Positions 57,333 through 64,000 of a stretch of 64,000 nt of DNA are shown here, piece by piece. A model generated the notes under the pieces. It saw only the letters and a program-made list of their open reading frames with translations, did not search any database and was not told the origin of the DNA. Position 1 is the first letter of the stretch, and the number at the start of each line of letters is the position of its first letter. Origin of the DNA: Roseibium suaedae (GTDB lineage: Bacteria; Pseudomonadota; Alphaproteobacteria; Rhizobiales; Stappiaceae). The stretch lies in assembly GCF_900142725.1 (NCBI RefSeq), contig NZ_FRBW01000001.1:682001-746000 (forward strand). Reading direction: 5' to 3'. Made by a program: the position numbers and the translations under genes.

Positions 57333-58844
57333 TTGACCATCCCTCCCAGCGGATTGCTTGGCATCCGGGCGCGGCCCATTCTCAACGCGCCTGACTGGCC
57401 CATGGAATCGTTTTCCGATGCCAAGGATGCGGTGAAGCGCCTCATCGATATCTTCGAGGCCAACACGGCCTTCATCCGCAAAGGCTTCCATGATCTGATC
57501 GAAGGCAACGAGCCTGATGGCCGGATCCGCGCCTGCTATCCGCAGGTACAGATCGTGACTGAAAGCCACTTCCGGCTCGATAGCCGCCTTGCCTATGGTT
57601 TTGTCTCCGGCCCGGGCACCCATTCCACGACGATCACCCGTCCGGACCTGTTCCGCTCCTATCTGGAAACCCAGATCTCCTTGCTGATCCGCAATCATCA
57701 GGTGCCGGTGATGATCGGAACGTCCGAAACGCCGATCCCGCTGCATTTCGCCTTCTATGACGGCACCCATGTCGAGGGCGGGGCTGCCGCAGCAAAGATC
57801 GCCCGTCCACTGGCGGACATGTTCGATCTGCCGGATCTGACCGTGATGGATGATTCCATTGCCAACGGCACCTATGAACCGGTTGGCGGGGTGATGCCGC
57901 TTGCCTCCTTCACGGCGCCGCGGGTGGACTATTCCCTGCACCGCCTGCAGCACTACACAGCGACGGCGGCAGAGCATTTCCAGAACTATGTGCTCTTCAC
58001 CAACTACCAGTTCTATATCGACGAGTTCTGCCGCATGTCGCGGGAGCTGCTCGCCGATTCGGACAGTGGCTATGAAGCCTTCGTGGAGCCGGGCAATCTG
58101 ATGACCCTGTCCGGGGAAACGGCGCCATCCAGCGGCACCGAGCTTGCCAAGCTGCCGCAGATGCCGGCCTATCACCTGAAGCGCAAGGGGCAGGCGGGGA
58201 TCACCATGGTCAACATTGGCGTTGGCCCGTCCAATGCGAAGACCATCACCGACCATATTGCGGTGCTGCGCCCCTATGCCTGGCTGATGCTTGGTCACTG
58301 CGCGGGTCTGCGCAACAGCCAGACCCTCGGGGATTACGTTCTGGCTCATGGCTATGTGCGCGACGACAACGTTCTCAATCAGGACCTGCCGGTCTGGGTG
58401 CCGATCCCGCCACTGGCCGAAGTTCAGATCGCGCTGGAAGACGCGGTGGCCGAAGTGACCGGCTACGACGGATATGAGCTGAAGCGGGTGATGCGCACCG
58501 GCACGGTTGCCTCCATCGACAACAGGAACTGGGAACTCTGGGACCAGCGCGGCCTCGTTCAGCGGTTTTCCCAGTCCCGCGCGATTGCGCTCGATATGGA
58601 GTCGGCCACCATTGCCGCCAATGGTTTCCGCTTCCGTGTGCCTTATGGAACGCTGCTCTGCGTTTCCGACAAGCCGCTCCATGGGGAGTTGAAGCTGCCG
58701 GGCATGGCGACGGATTTCTACAAGCGTCAGGTCGCCCAGCATCTGCAGATCGGCATTCGCGCCCTCGAAAAGCTGCGCGACATGCCCCGTGACCGCTTGC
58801 ATTCCCGCAAGCTCAGAAGCTTCTCGGAAACGGCCTTCCAGTAG
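57333..58844 (+). CDS. amn: AMP nucleosidase
   Basis: A 503-residue Amn, which hydrolyses AMP to adenine and ribose 5-phosphate. It has the N-terminal AMP nucleosidase-specific domain, MVNIGVGPSNAKTITDHIAVLRP in the phosphorylase-like core, and the ALDMESATIAANGFRFRVPYGTLLCVSDKPLHGE active-site region. The start is best placed at TTG 57333, six nucleotides after AGGAGA. The ATG between them (57328) opens only a two-codon frame. The GTG-initiated longer frame from 57237 lacks support. It is divergent from the ABC binding-protein gene. Confidence 0.93.
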   Translation: MTIPPSGLLGIRARPILNAPDWPMESFSDAKDAVKRLIDIFEANTAFIRKGFHDLIEGNEPDGRIRACYPQVQIVTESHFRLDSRLAYGFVSGPGTHSTTITRPDLFRSYLETQISLLIRNHQVPVMIGTSETPIPLHFAFYDGTHVEGGAAAAKIARPLADMFDLPDLTVMDDSIANGTYEPVGGVMPLASFTAPRVDYSLHRLQHYTATAAEHFQNYVLFTNYQFYIDEFCRMSRELLADSDSGYEAFVEPGNLMTLSGETAPSSGTELAKLPQMPAYHLKRKGQAGITMVNIGVGPSNAKTITDHIAVLRPYAWLMLGHCAGLRNSQTLGDYVLAHGYVRDDNVLNQDLPVWVPIPPLAEVQIALEDAVAEVTGYDGYELKRVMRTGTVASIDNRNWELWDQRGLVQRFSQSRAIALDMESATIAANGFRFRVPYGTLLCVSDKPLHGELKLPGMATDFYKRQVAQHLQIGIRALEKLRDMPRDRLHSRKLRSFSETAFQ

Positions 58845-58870
58845 GGCCGTAGATACGCATCAGCAAATTG

Positions 58871-58892
58871 ACGGCCGGGACATCCCGGCCGT
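58871..58892 (+). terminator. Intrinsic terminator of amn
   Basis: ACGGCCGGG (58871-58879) pairs with CCCGGCCGT (58884-58892) around a 4-nt loop, followed by TTCTGTTTTG. Confidence 0.85.
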
Positions 58893-59016
58893 TTCTGTTT
58901 TGCCCTGACAATGATCTGCAGCGCCTCCGCAGAAATAACGGAGGTCAGCGAACCTTCTGCCCTGCTTAAGGCACTCAGAAAGAGTGTTTTCTTTGCCTTT
59001 AGCTGGAGCAATTGCC

Positions 59017-60999
59017 ATGGCGACACCTCAACAGATTACGGACATCGTTCGTATTCTCATGCGTCTCTGGAATATCCAGGACGAGAGGGACATTACTCGG
59101 GAGTTTAAGAAGCTCGTTAGAGCGTTGGCGGACGGGAACGAATACAATGCTGGTCAGGCTGCCAACAATCTTGCCTATCTTCTGCGGGCCAATACCGCGG
59201 CCACGCTGAACCTTACCCAGCCAATCAGCCAGACCCGGCAAACGATCCTTGAACGGGCCCGCCGCGAGGTGACCCGGCAGCTTGGGAACAACGGTGGCGG
59301 AGCTCCGGGGGGAAATGACGGCGGCGATGATGATGTGCCGCCGCCACCGCCACCGAGTGACGATCCGCTGGATTCTCTGCGCGACAGTTTGGAGTCCGGC
59401 GATCAGGGTGGCACGCCTCCACCCCCGCCTCCGCCCAGCGAATTTGATGAGGGGGATGACGATGCCACGATCCCGCCACCGCCTCCGCCGCCCTCGCAGG
59501 AGGAGCTTCTCAAGGATATCGCGGCGGCCCTCATGGCCGAAGACTATGATGAAGTCCGGCGTCTGCTGAGGCTGGCTGTCAACTTTGCCCGTGCCGCCGC
59601 CCAACCAGGCGAAACCATCACGGCAGGCCGCCTGCTGCAACAGGCGGGTGAGGAATTTGACGTCGACATCAGCGGGTTCCTTCGGAACGAGGCGGCTGCC
59701 CGGCGAGAATCTGCCGCAAGGCGTGAAGCGCGTGCAGACAGCCGGAACAATGACGTGGATGAGGAGGGAGATGATCTAGATCCCTGGCAGAATGCAGAGT
59801 TCCAGCAGTTGATAAGACGGCTTCAAGAGGCGCGGGAAAAAAACGACCCTCTTGCAGAAGCTTCCGCTCTTGGCTCCGCCTTGGAACTGGCCCGTCAGAT
59901 TACCGGCAATCCTGCTCTGACCATGGACGCTCTGGAAGCGTCCATTGCCGCGGAAATTGATCTTGGCAGCGACGCAGTGTTTGACGGCCAGTTGTCTGAC
60001 GACAACGAACAGGACGGCGACGAGAAAAAGGACGACTTCGAGTACGACGGTGCTGAAGATGGCGGGCAATCACCCGATAAACTGTGGACCAATCCGGCGT
60101 TCATTCGACTGGCGACGCGGATTGTCGAGGCTCATGCGACCTCCAACATTGCAGAGCGGGACGATTTGCTGAGGCAAGCCCTTTCGGTGACCTTGCAGTT
60201 TACATCGGTGGGAGACTTAAGTTCGGAGCAGCTCCTGAACTACATTCTGAACCGTTGGAAGAAAAAGCGGCGGAAGGAAGCTGGTGCCGGAAACCAGTTT
60301 GAAGGTCCCCAAGGCGGACCTGGTGGTCCGGGTGGTCCGGCAGGTCCAGGTGGCCCCGGAGGACCCGGCGGTGGCGGTGGTCCAGGTAACGGTGGCTCAG
60401 GTAACGGCGGCCCAGGTGACGGTGGCAACGGGTCTGCACGCGGTGGCGAGCCGGTGGATATCAGGAAGGAGCTGGGCAAACTTGCCGCTTTGCAGGATAG
60501 CCGCAACGGCAAACTCATTGTTCAGGCCGCAACCTTACTGCACGCGCGTCTGCAGAGAGAAGGTGGCAAGAACGCCAAGTATAGCGTTGGGGATCTGGTG
60601 AAACTGTCGGTGCAGCTTCATTTCGCACAGTCACAAGGGCGCAAGAAGCGGGGCGAGACCGGCCAAAGTGGAAACGCTGACTTGTCACCCGGCCTGGTCA
60701 ACAAGGTGGACTGGGAGCACTTCTGCGGTTTGTACGATGTCGATGTGGAAGAGATTCCGGAGCTCAAGCGCCTGTCGCTGAAGCTCATCAAGAATGGGGA
60801 AGACGGTGCCTTGCCGTTGGCTTCCGCATTGGTGAAGCGGCGCAAGAAAGCGAACAGGAAACCGACGTTTGACCTGAGGAATGTCAGTCACTTGCTGGAC
60901 GGGGTGCGCGACCTTTTGGGCCGGAAGGCAAACAACCAGAAGGTCAGCAAGCCGGTCCGGGCATCCTCCAAGACCGAGAAGACGGACGAAGATGCTTGA
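59017..60999 (+). CDS. Orphan multidomain protein with repeated helical modules and low-complexity linkers
   Basis: A 660-residue protein that matches no family I know. There is no signal peptide or transmembrane helix. I see about five divergent helical modules of roughly 52 residues (about 5-62, 161-213, 259-313, 360-414, 482-535). Modules 3 and 4 align without gaps over 52 positions and share N..F..L..R..EA, AL, Q.T, L and I positions. The linkers are low complexity: polyproline runs of 6-7 (residues 108-158), acidic Asp/Glu stretches (241-256, 317-352) and a Gly-Pro-rich collagen-like stretch (about 428-470). The C-terminus is basic. The ATG at 59017 follows GGAG by 8 nt. A scaffolding role is possible but unproven. 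Confidence 0.75.
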   Translation: MATPQQITDIVRILMRLWNIQDERDITREFKKLVRALADGNEYNAGQAANNLAYLLRANTAATLNLTQPISQTRQTILERARREVTRQLGNNGGGAPGGNDGGDDDVPPPPPPSDDPLDSLRDSLESGDQGGTPPPPPPPSEFDEGDDDATIPPPPPPPSQEELLKDIAAALMAEDYDEVRRLLRLAVNFARAAAQPGETITAGRLLQQAGEEFDVDISGFLRNEAAARRESAARREARADSRNNDVDEEGDDLDPWQNAEFQQLIRRLQEAREKNDPLAEASALGSALELARQITGNPALTMDALEASIAAEIDLGSDAVFDGQLSDDNEQDGDEKKDDFEYDGAEDGGQSPDKLWTNPAFIRLATRIVEAHATSNIAERDDLLRQALSVTLQFTSVGDLSSEQLLNYILNRWKKKRRKEAGAGNQFEGPQGGPGGPGGPAGPGGPGGPGGGGGPGNGGSGNGGPGDGGNGSARGGEPVDIRKELGKLAALQDSRNGKLIVQAATLLHARLQREGGKNAKYSVGDLVKLSVQLHFAQSQGRKKRGETGQSGNADLSPGLVNKVDWEHFCGLYDVDVEEIPELKRLSLKLIKNGEDGALPLASALVKRRKKANRKPTFDLRNVSHLLDGVRDLLGRKANNQKVSKPVRASSKTEKTDEDA

Positions 61000-61008
61000 G
61001 CCATAAAA

Positions 61009-61032
61009 AAACGCGGGCCCGAAGGCCCGCGT
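61009..61032. repeat. Duplicated terminator hairpin, copy 1
   Basis: ACGCGGGCC (61011-61019) pairs with GGCCCGCGT (61024-61032). The 24-nt sequence recurs identically at 61240-61263. Here the A-tract lies on the left only, so as a terminator it suits the minus strand. Confidence 0.8.
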
Positions 61033-61091
61033 CAGACTGCTGACAAAGGTTCCAATCACCGTTGAAGGCGTCAAGTCACGAAGCGTTTGAT

Positions 61092-61208
61092 GTCATCCCT
61101 GCGAAGGCAGGGATCCAGTAACCATCTGTGGTAAAAGACTTTTTTAAAGGTCCCACGCTACGGGATACTAGATCCCGGTCTTGGTGCAGGGCACCAAACC
61201 GGGATGAC
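61092..61208. repeat. Palindromic intergenic repeat element, copy 2
   Basis: A 117-base element with perfect 8-bp terminal inverted repeats, GTCATCCC (61092-61099) and GGGATGAC (61201-61208). Each end carries a hairpin: CCCTGC/GCAGGG at 61097-61112, and CCCGGT/ACCGGG enclosing TTGGTGC/GCACCAA at 61174-61203. It shares the end motif and design with the element at 45673-45818 and encodes nothing. Confidence 0.65.
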
Positions 61209-61239
61209 CAACAAACTTGGCTTTGTTGTCACCAATCTC

Positions 61240-61263
61240 AAACGCGGGCCCGAAGGCCCGCGT
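61240..61263. repeat. Duplicated terminator hairpin, copy 2
   Basis: An identical 24-nt copy of the hairpin at 61009-61032, here with A- and T-tracts on both sides. It lies 31 nt beyond the bfr stop codon on the minus strand and probably terminates bfr. Confidence 0.8.
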
Positions 61264-61294
61264 TTCCAATCTCTTGAGGTAAGGCCGCTTTGGC

Positions 61295-61780
61295 TTACTC
61301 GGCTTCGTCAGCCGGTGCGGACTGGAGCATGCCGTAGCGCTCAACGCCGATCTTGTCGAGCAGCTCAAGCTGGGTTTCCAGGAAGTCGATGTGGCCTTCC
61401 TCGTCTGCCAGAAGCTGTTCGAACAGCTGCATGGAAACGAAGTCACCTTCTTCGCGGCAGATTTCGCGGGACTTGGAATAGGAGGCGCGGGCGTCATATT
61501 CGCCGGCCAGATCTGATTCCAGAACTTCCTTGATGTCCTGACCGATGCGCAGCGGTGCAACCTTCTGCATGTTCGGGTGGCCTTCGAGGAAGATGATGCG
61601 CGACGTGATCTTGTCGGCATGTTCCATCTCTTCGATGGACTCGGCCCGTTCCTTCTTGGCGAGGCGCGTGTAGCCCCAGTCGTCCAGCAGGCGGTAGTGC
61701 AGCCAGTACTGGTTGATTGCGCCGAGTTCGAGGAAGAGGGCCTCGTTCAGACGTTCGATGACTTTCGGGTTGCCCTTCAT
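61295..61780 (-). CDS. bfr: Bacterioferritin
   Basis: A 161-residue heme-containing iron storage ferritin. The ferroxidase ligands Glu18, Glu51 and His54 and the heme ligand Met52 (IEEMEHADK) are in place. The second half contains [22 protein letters not shown] and [19 protein letters not shown] with the remaining ligands. The ATG at 61780 has GGAGG upstream. An Irr-box-like palindrome lies 36-52 nt upstream of the start, so iron-dependent control is likely. Confidence 0.96.
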   Translation of the reverse strand: MKGNPKVIERLNEALFLELGAINQYWLHYRLLDDWGYTRLAKKERAESIEEMEHADKITSRIIFLEGHPNMQKVAPLRIGQDIKEVLESDLAGEYDARASYSKSREICREEGDFVSMQLFEQLLADEEGHIDFLETQLELLDKIGVERYGMLQSAPADEAE

Positions 61781-61815
61781 GGCGGAAGCCTCCGGTTTTG
61801 ATCAGATGGACGGAA

Positions 61816-61832
61816 TTTAGAATTATTCCAAA
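61816..61832 (-). promoter_or_regulatory. Irr-box (iron control element)-like palindrome
   Basis: TTTAGAATTATTCCAAA matches the rhizobial iron control element form TTTAGAA-N3-TTCTAAA with a single deviation (TTCCAAA). It is centred about 44 nt upstream of the bfr start codon. Irr is known in rhizobia and Brucella to repress iron-storage genes when iron is scarce. Confidence 0.6.
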
Positions 61833-61913
61833 CAACAGTCCAGTGCCTGCCCGCAATTTTCACGATTATTGTTCACCGACCTTGAGGCCAGTCTGCAACC
61901 AGGCGGGAGAAGC

Positions 61914-62462
61914 TTAGCGGAACTGGGGGCCGTGACACCAGCAAGTGAGCGAAAAGCGCTGACCTTTCTGGACGGGAACCACCCGGTGGAGCATGAAACT
62001 GGCGAAAAGTGTCGCCGAACCAAGCTCTTTGGGCGCGCTGTAGCTGGCACTGCCCAAGTTGATCTCCAACTCGCCGCCTTCGTAGTTCTCGGCTTCCGAC
62101 AGCTGGGTGACAATGGTCAGCTTCCTGTGACGGGCAATCGGGCCATCGCCAATGTCCGAGTGCCAGTCGTAATGGCCTTCGTCCGCCTCGTCATAGGCTG
62201 CAACCTGAAGACGTTCCTTGAAATCGGTGATGTCGAACTGGAAGGCGTCCCGGTTGGACCTTGCGACCGCGTCGACGATGCGGTCCATCACCCAGGCCGC
62301 GCTGCCCTGGTCATCGAGCCAGGAAATCTCGGCCCTGCGGATGTTGTCATGGCGGATTCCGCCGACAAGACCGCCGCGCTTCTGGCGGCCATCTTCGCTG
62401 AGACGGATGATTTCTTGCGTTTCGGTTTTGGAGAAGAGTTTGGGAAGAGAATGCGTGAACAT
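61914..62462 (-). CDS. 2-oxoglutarate/Fe(II)-dependent oxygenase (PKHD/prolyl-4-hydroxylase-like)
   Basis: A 182-residue dioxygenase with the double-stranded beta-helix iron motif. HxD is in YDWHSDIGDGP near residue 100, the distal His in FMLHRVVPVQKG, and the 2-oxoglutarate-binding Arg in RFSLTCW. The LQVAAYDEADEGHYDWHSD and GGELEIN strands match the PKHD/P4Hc group. The substrate is unknown; relatives are sometimes linked to iron metabolism. It lies upstream of bfr on the same strand, with 133 bases and the Irr-like box between them, so bfr has its own promoter. Confidence 0.85.
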   Translation of the reverse strand: MFTHSLPKLFSKTETQEIIRLSEDGRQKRGGLVGGIRHDNIRRAEISWLDDQGSAAWVMDRIVDAVARSNRDAFQFDITDFKERLQVAAYDEADEGHYDWHSDIGDGPIARHRKLTIVTQLSEAENYEGGELEINLGSASYSAPKELGSATLFASFMLHRVVPVQKGQRFSLTCWCHGPQFR

Positions 62463-62596
62463 TCAGGGAGCCTTTATCGACGATCAGGCATCGCAAGAAC
62501 GCTCAAAACACGAAGTTGGCAAATTGAAAATGCAGTTTGACTTTCTCCGCCGGAGAGAAAGCGAAGTGTCGATTTGATCACCCCAAGATCAAATCC

Positions 62597-63673
62597 TCAA
62601 AAGGCCGCCTCAATGGCCTTGCGCATGACCGTCGGAAGGGCTTCGTCCGGCAATTCCGCGGGCGCAGACCACCAGCAATTTCCCGGTAAAAGGGTGCTGT
62701 CCGGCACATGGGCGCGGAAGATCGTCAGTTCCAGGTGAAAGTGCGTGAATGTATGCCGCACCACGCCGGCAACAGGGCGCCAGTCCAGGTCCGTTCCGCT
62801 GTCCTGAAGGGGGGCGGACAGGACAAAGCCGGCTTCATCCGCATCCACTGACCATTCCGTGCCAGGCACCTCGCTCATGCCGCCAAGCAGGCCTTTGGGT
62901 GGCCGCCGCCGCAGCATCACCGCATTGTCGCTTTCACGAAGCGCAACGAAGGCTGCACCGGTGCGTGTCGGCTTGGTCTTTTTCGGCGCCTTTCGGGGCA
63001 GGGTTTCGGCGAGGCCGCTGGCGCGGGCCTCGCAGCCGCTGCTCCAGGGGCACAAGCTGCAGGCGGGCCGTTTGGGGGTGCAGAGGGTCGCCCCCAGATC
63101 CATGACGGCCTGGGCAAAGTCCCCCGGACGGGAGGCTGGCGTCAGAGCCGTCATGACTGCCTTGATTTCAGGTTTGGCCTCGGGCAGGGGCGTCGTGATC
63201 TCAAAAAGCCGGGACATGACGCGCTCCACATTGCCATCCACGACGGCCGCCGGCTGGTCGAAGGCAATGGCTGCGATGGCGGCCGCCGTATAGGGGCCGA
63301 CACCCGGCAGGGCAAGGAGACCTTCCGCCGTTTCCGGGAAACTGCCCTCATGCTGATCCGCGACGGTTTCCGCGCAGCGCTTCAGGTTCCGCGCCCGGGA
63401 ATAATAGCCAAGCCCCGCCCAGGCCTTCATGACATCTTCTTCGGGAGCTGCAGCCAGATCCCCGACCCTTGGCCAGAGGGAGAGGAACTTGACGTAATAG
63501 TCTTTCACAGCCGCCACAGTGGTCTGCTGCAACATGATTTCCGACAGCCACACATGATAGGGATCTGGCACGACACCTAGCCGCCTGTCCTCCGGCGAGA
63601 CCCGCCAGGGCAGGGTACGGGCATGCCGGTCGTACCATTCAAGAAGTTCGTTTGCTGCTGGACTAGTCTTCAT
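62597..63673 (-). CDS. mutY: A/G-specific adenine glycosylase
   Basis: A 358-residue MutY that removes adenine mispaired with 8-oxoguanine. It has WYDRHARTLPWR, SEIMLQQTTVAAVKDYY (with the catalytic Glu), the helix-hairpin-helix LLALPGVGPYTAAAIAAIAF with VVDGNVERV (catalytic Asp), and the [4Fe-4S] ligand set C-x6-C-x2-C-x5-C in CTPKRPACSLCPWSSGC. A C-terminal NUDIX-like 8-oxoG recognition domain (about 225-355) completes it. The ATG at 63673 is chosen; the 91-residue upstream extension of the frame shows no similarity. The divergent DUF721 gene follows the usual alphaproteobacterial order. Confidence 0.95.
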   Translation of the reverse strand: MKTSPAANELLEWYDRHARTLPWRVSPEDRRLGVVPDPYHVWLSEIMLQQTTVAAVKDYYVKFLSLWPRVGDLAAAPEEDVMKAWAGLGYYSRARNLKRCAETVADQHEGSFPETAEGLLALPGVGPYTAAAIAAIAFDQPAAVVDGNVERVMSRLFEITTPLPEAKPEIKAVMTALTPASRPGDFAQAVMDLGATLCTPKRPACSLCPWSSGCEARASGLAETLPRKAPKKTKPTRTGAAFVALRESDNAVMLRRRPPKGLLGGMSEVPGTEWSVDADEAGFVLSAPLQDSGTDLDWRPVAGVVRHTFTHFHLELTIFRAHVPDSTLLPGNCWWSAPAELPDEALPTVMRKAIEAAF

Positions 63674-63869
63674 GATCGGGAGGGCGGATTCGTCTTTGAG
63701 AACTGTGGCTGACGGAAAGGACAGCTTGGGGATAACGCCCGCATATGCTGTCCCGGCTGGCGGGTTTCTTCGGCTTGTCTTTTTTTTGACGCAAATTCTG
63801 CGACACCCTCTACGTTGACTGGTGCGAATCGGTTTGGATTTGCGCCCAAGCGGCTTGTGCCGCCAACGT

Positions 63870-64000
63870 ATGTCCGTGAGGAGTAGCGCTATTTCCGGTG
63901 CGCGTGCAAGCAAGGGTGCCATGCAGCTTTCTGACCTGGTCAGCAAGGCGATGACACCGGCATGCCGGAAGCGCGGTTTCGCTTCAGTCGATATTCTTGC
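63870..64000 (+). CDS. DUF721 (DciA-like) family protein, 5' part
   Basis: The first 43 codons of a gene cut by the window edge. The segment MQLSDLVSKAMTPACRKRGF matches the N-terminal pattern of alphaproteobacterial DUF721 proteins (LxxLVxKxLxPxCRKRGF). In this group the gene stands next to mutY, which fits. The family is related to the replicative helicase loader DciA, but that role is not shown for this branch. The ATG at 63870 is used; GTG at 63876 is another possible start. Confidence 0.75.
   Translation, partial: MSVRSSAISGARASKGAMQLSDLVSKAMTPACRKRGFASVDIL

Noticed and set aside
59320..59500. The GC-rich CCG/CCA runs in the orphan gene as a DNA tandem repeat or CRISPR-like array
   Set aside because: They are in-frame polyproline codons of irregular length within a coding sequence, with no spacer-repeat periodicity.

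Overview
The window reads as a chromosomal segment of an alphaproteobacterium of the order Hyphomicrobiales, probably near Stappiaceae (Roseibium/Labrenzia-like). That placement is inference from gene content. Supporting signs are a CcrM-type GANTC methyltransferase, an IalB-like protein, DUF4170/DUF2093/DUF6101 family proteins, an aa3 oxidase operon in the usual alphaproteobacterial order, an Irr-box-like site upstream of bacterioferritin, a mutY-DUF721 pair, and GC-rich coding sequence with long antisense shadow ORFs. I see no prophage, insertion sequence, CRISPR array, tRNA or rRNA gene.

Layout. 0-11.3 kb: a secreted MBL-fold protein, a small gene behind a CtrA-like box, a patatin-like phospholipase, a PAS-GGDEF-EAL sensor, an alpha/beta hydrolase (haloacetate dehalogenase family), purD, a GNAT-like protein, a membrane diguanylate cyclase and ubiA. 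11.3-22.8 kb: DUF6101, pmbA, an IMPase-family phosphatase, DUF4170, a DUF374 acyltransferase, waaA and lpxK (lipid A/Kdo assembly), DUF2093, tldD, a HAD phosphatase, a Kef-type antiporter and an IalB protein. 23.2-30 kb: ctaC-ctaD-ctaB-coxF-ctaG-ctaE-DUF983-surf1, a complete aa3 cytochrome oxidase structural and assembly operon with a perfect FNR/FixK-type box far upstream. 30-43.2 kb: peroxiredoxin, DsbD-alpha-like protein, YqgE, thrC, an M16 peptidase, a GNAT, a large GGDEF-EAL protein, a lipid kinase, rnhA, thrB, ispH and a lipoprotein. 43.2-48.9 kb: a tandem glycine riboswitch followed by gcvT-gcvH-osmC-like-gcvPA-gcvPB. 48.9-64 kb: a GH18 glycosidase without a signal peptide, an orphan beta-rich protein, tyrS, a HAMP-GGDEF-EAL protein, ccrM, an ABC permease and binding protein, amn, a 660-residue orphan protein, bfr, a 2OG-Fe(II) oxygenase, mutY and the start of a DUF721 gene.

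The most interesting element is in the leader of tyrS. A 22-codon leader peptide gene (50519-50587) has three Tyr codons among four consecutive codons. It is followed by mutually exclusive protector, antiterminator and terminator pairings and a U-tract, just before tyrS. This is the architecture of a ribosome-mediated, tyrosine-responsive transcription attenuator, and the promoter position suggests the leader mRNA may be leaderless. Second is the 660-residue orphan protein (59017-60999), which appears to be built from about five divergent copies of a ~52-residue helical module separated by polyproline, acidic and Gly-Pro linkers. Other regulatory signals are an Irr/ICE-like palindrome before bfr, a full CtrA-type box before a small orphan gene, a hairpin over the gcvT Shine-Dalgarno sequence behind the riboswitch, and two palindromic intergenic repeat elements. 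One repeat sits inside the gcv operon. The other is bracketed by a duplicated terminator.

Four c-di-GMP turnover proteins lie in 64 kb. No database or folding program was used; family names rest on recognised motifs and overall sequence character.
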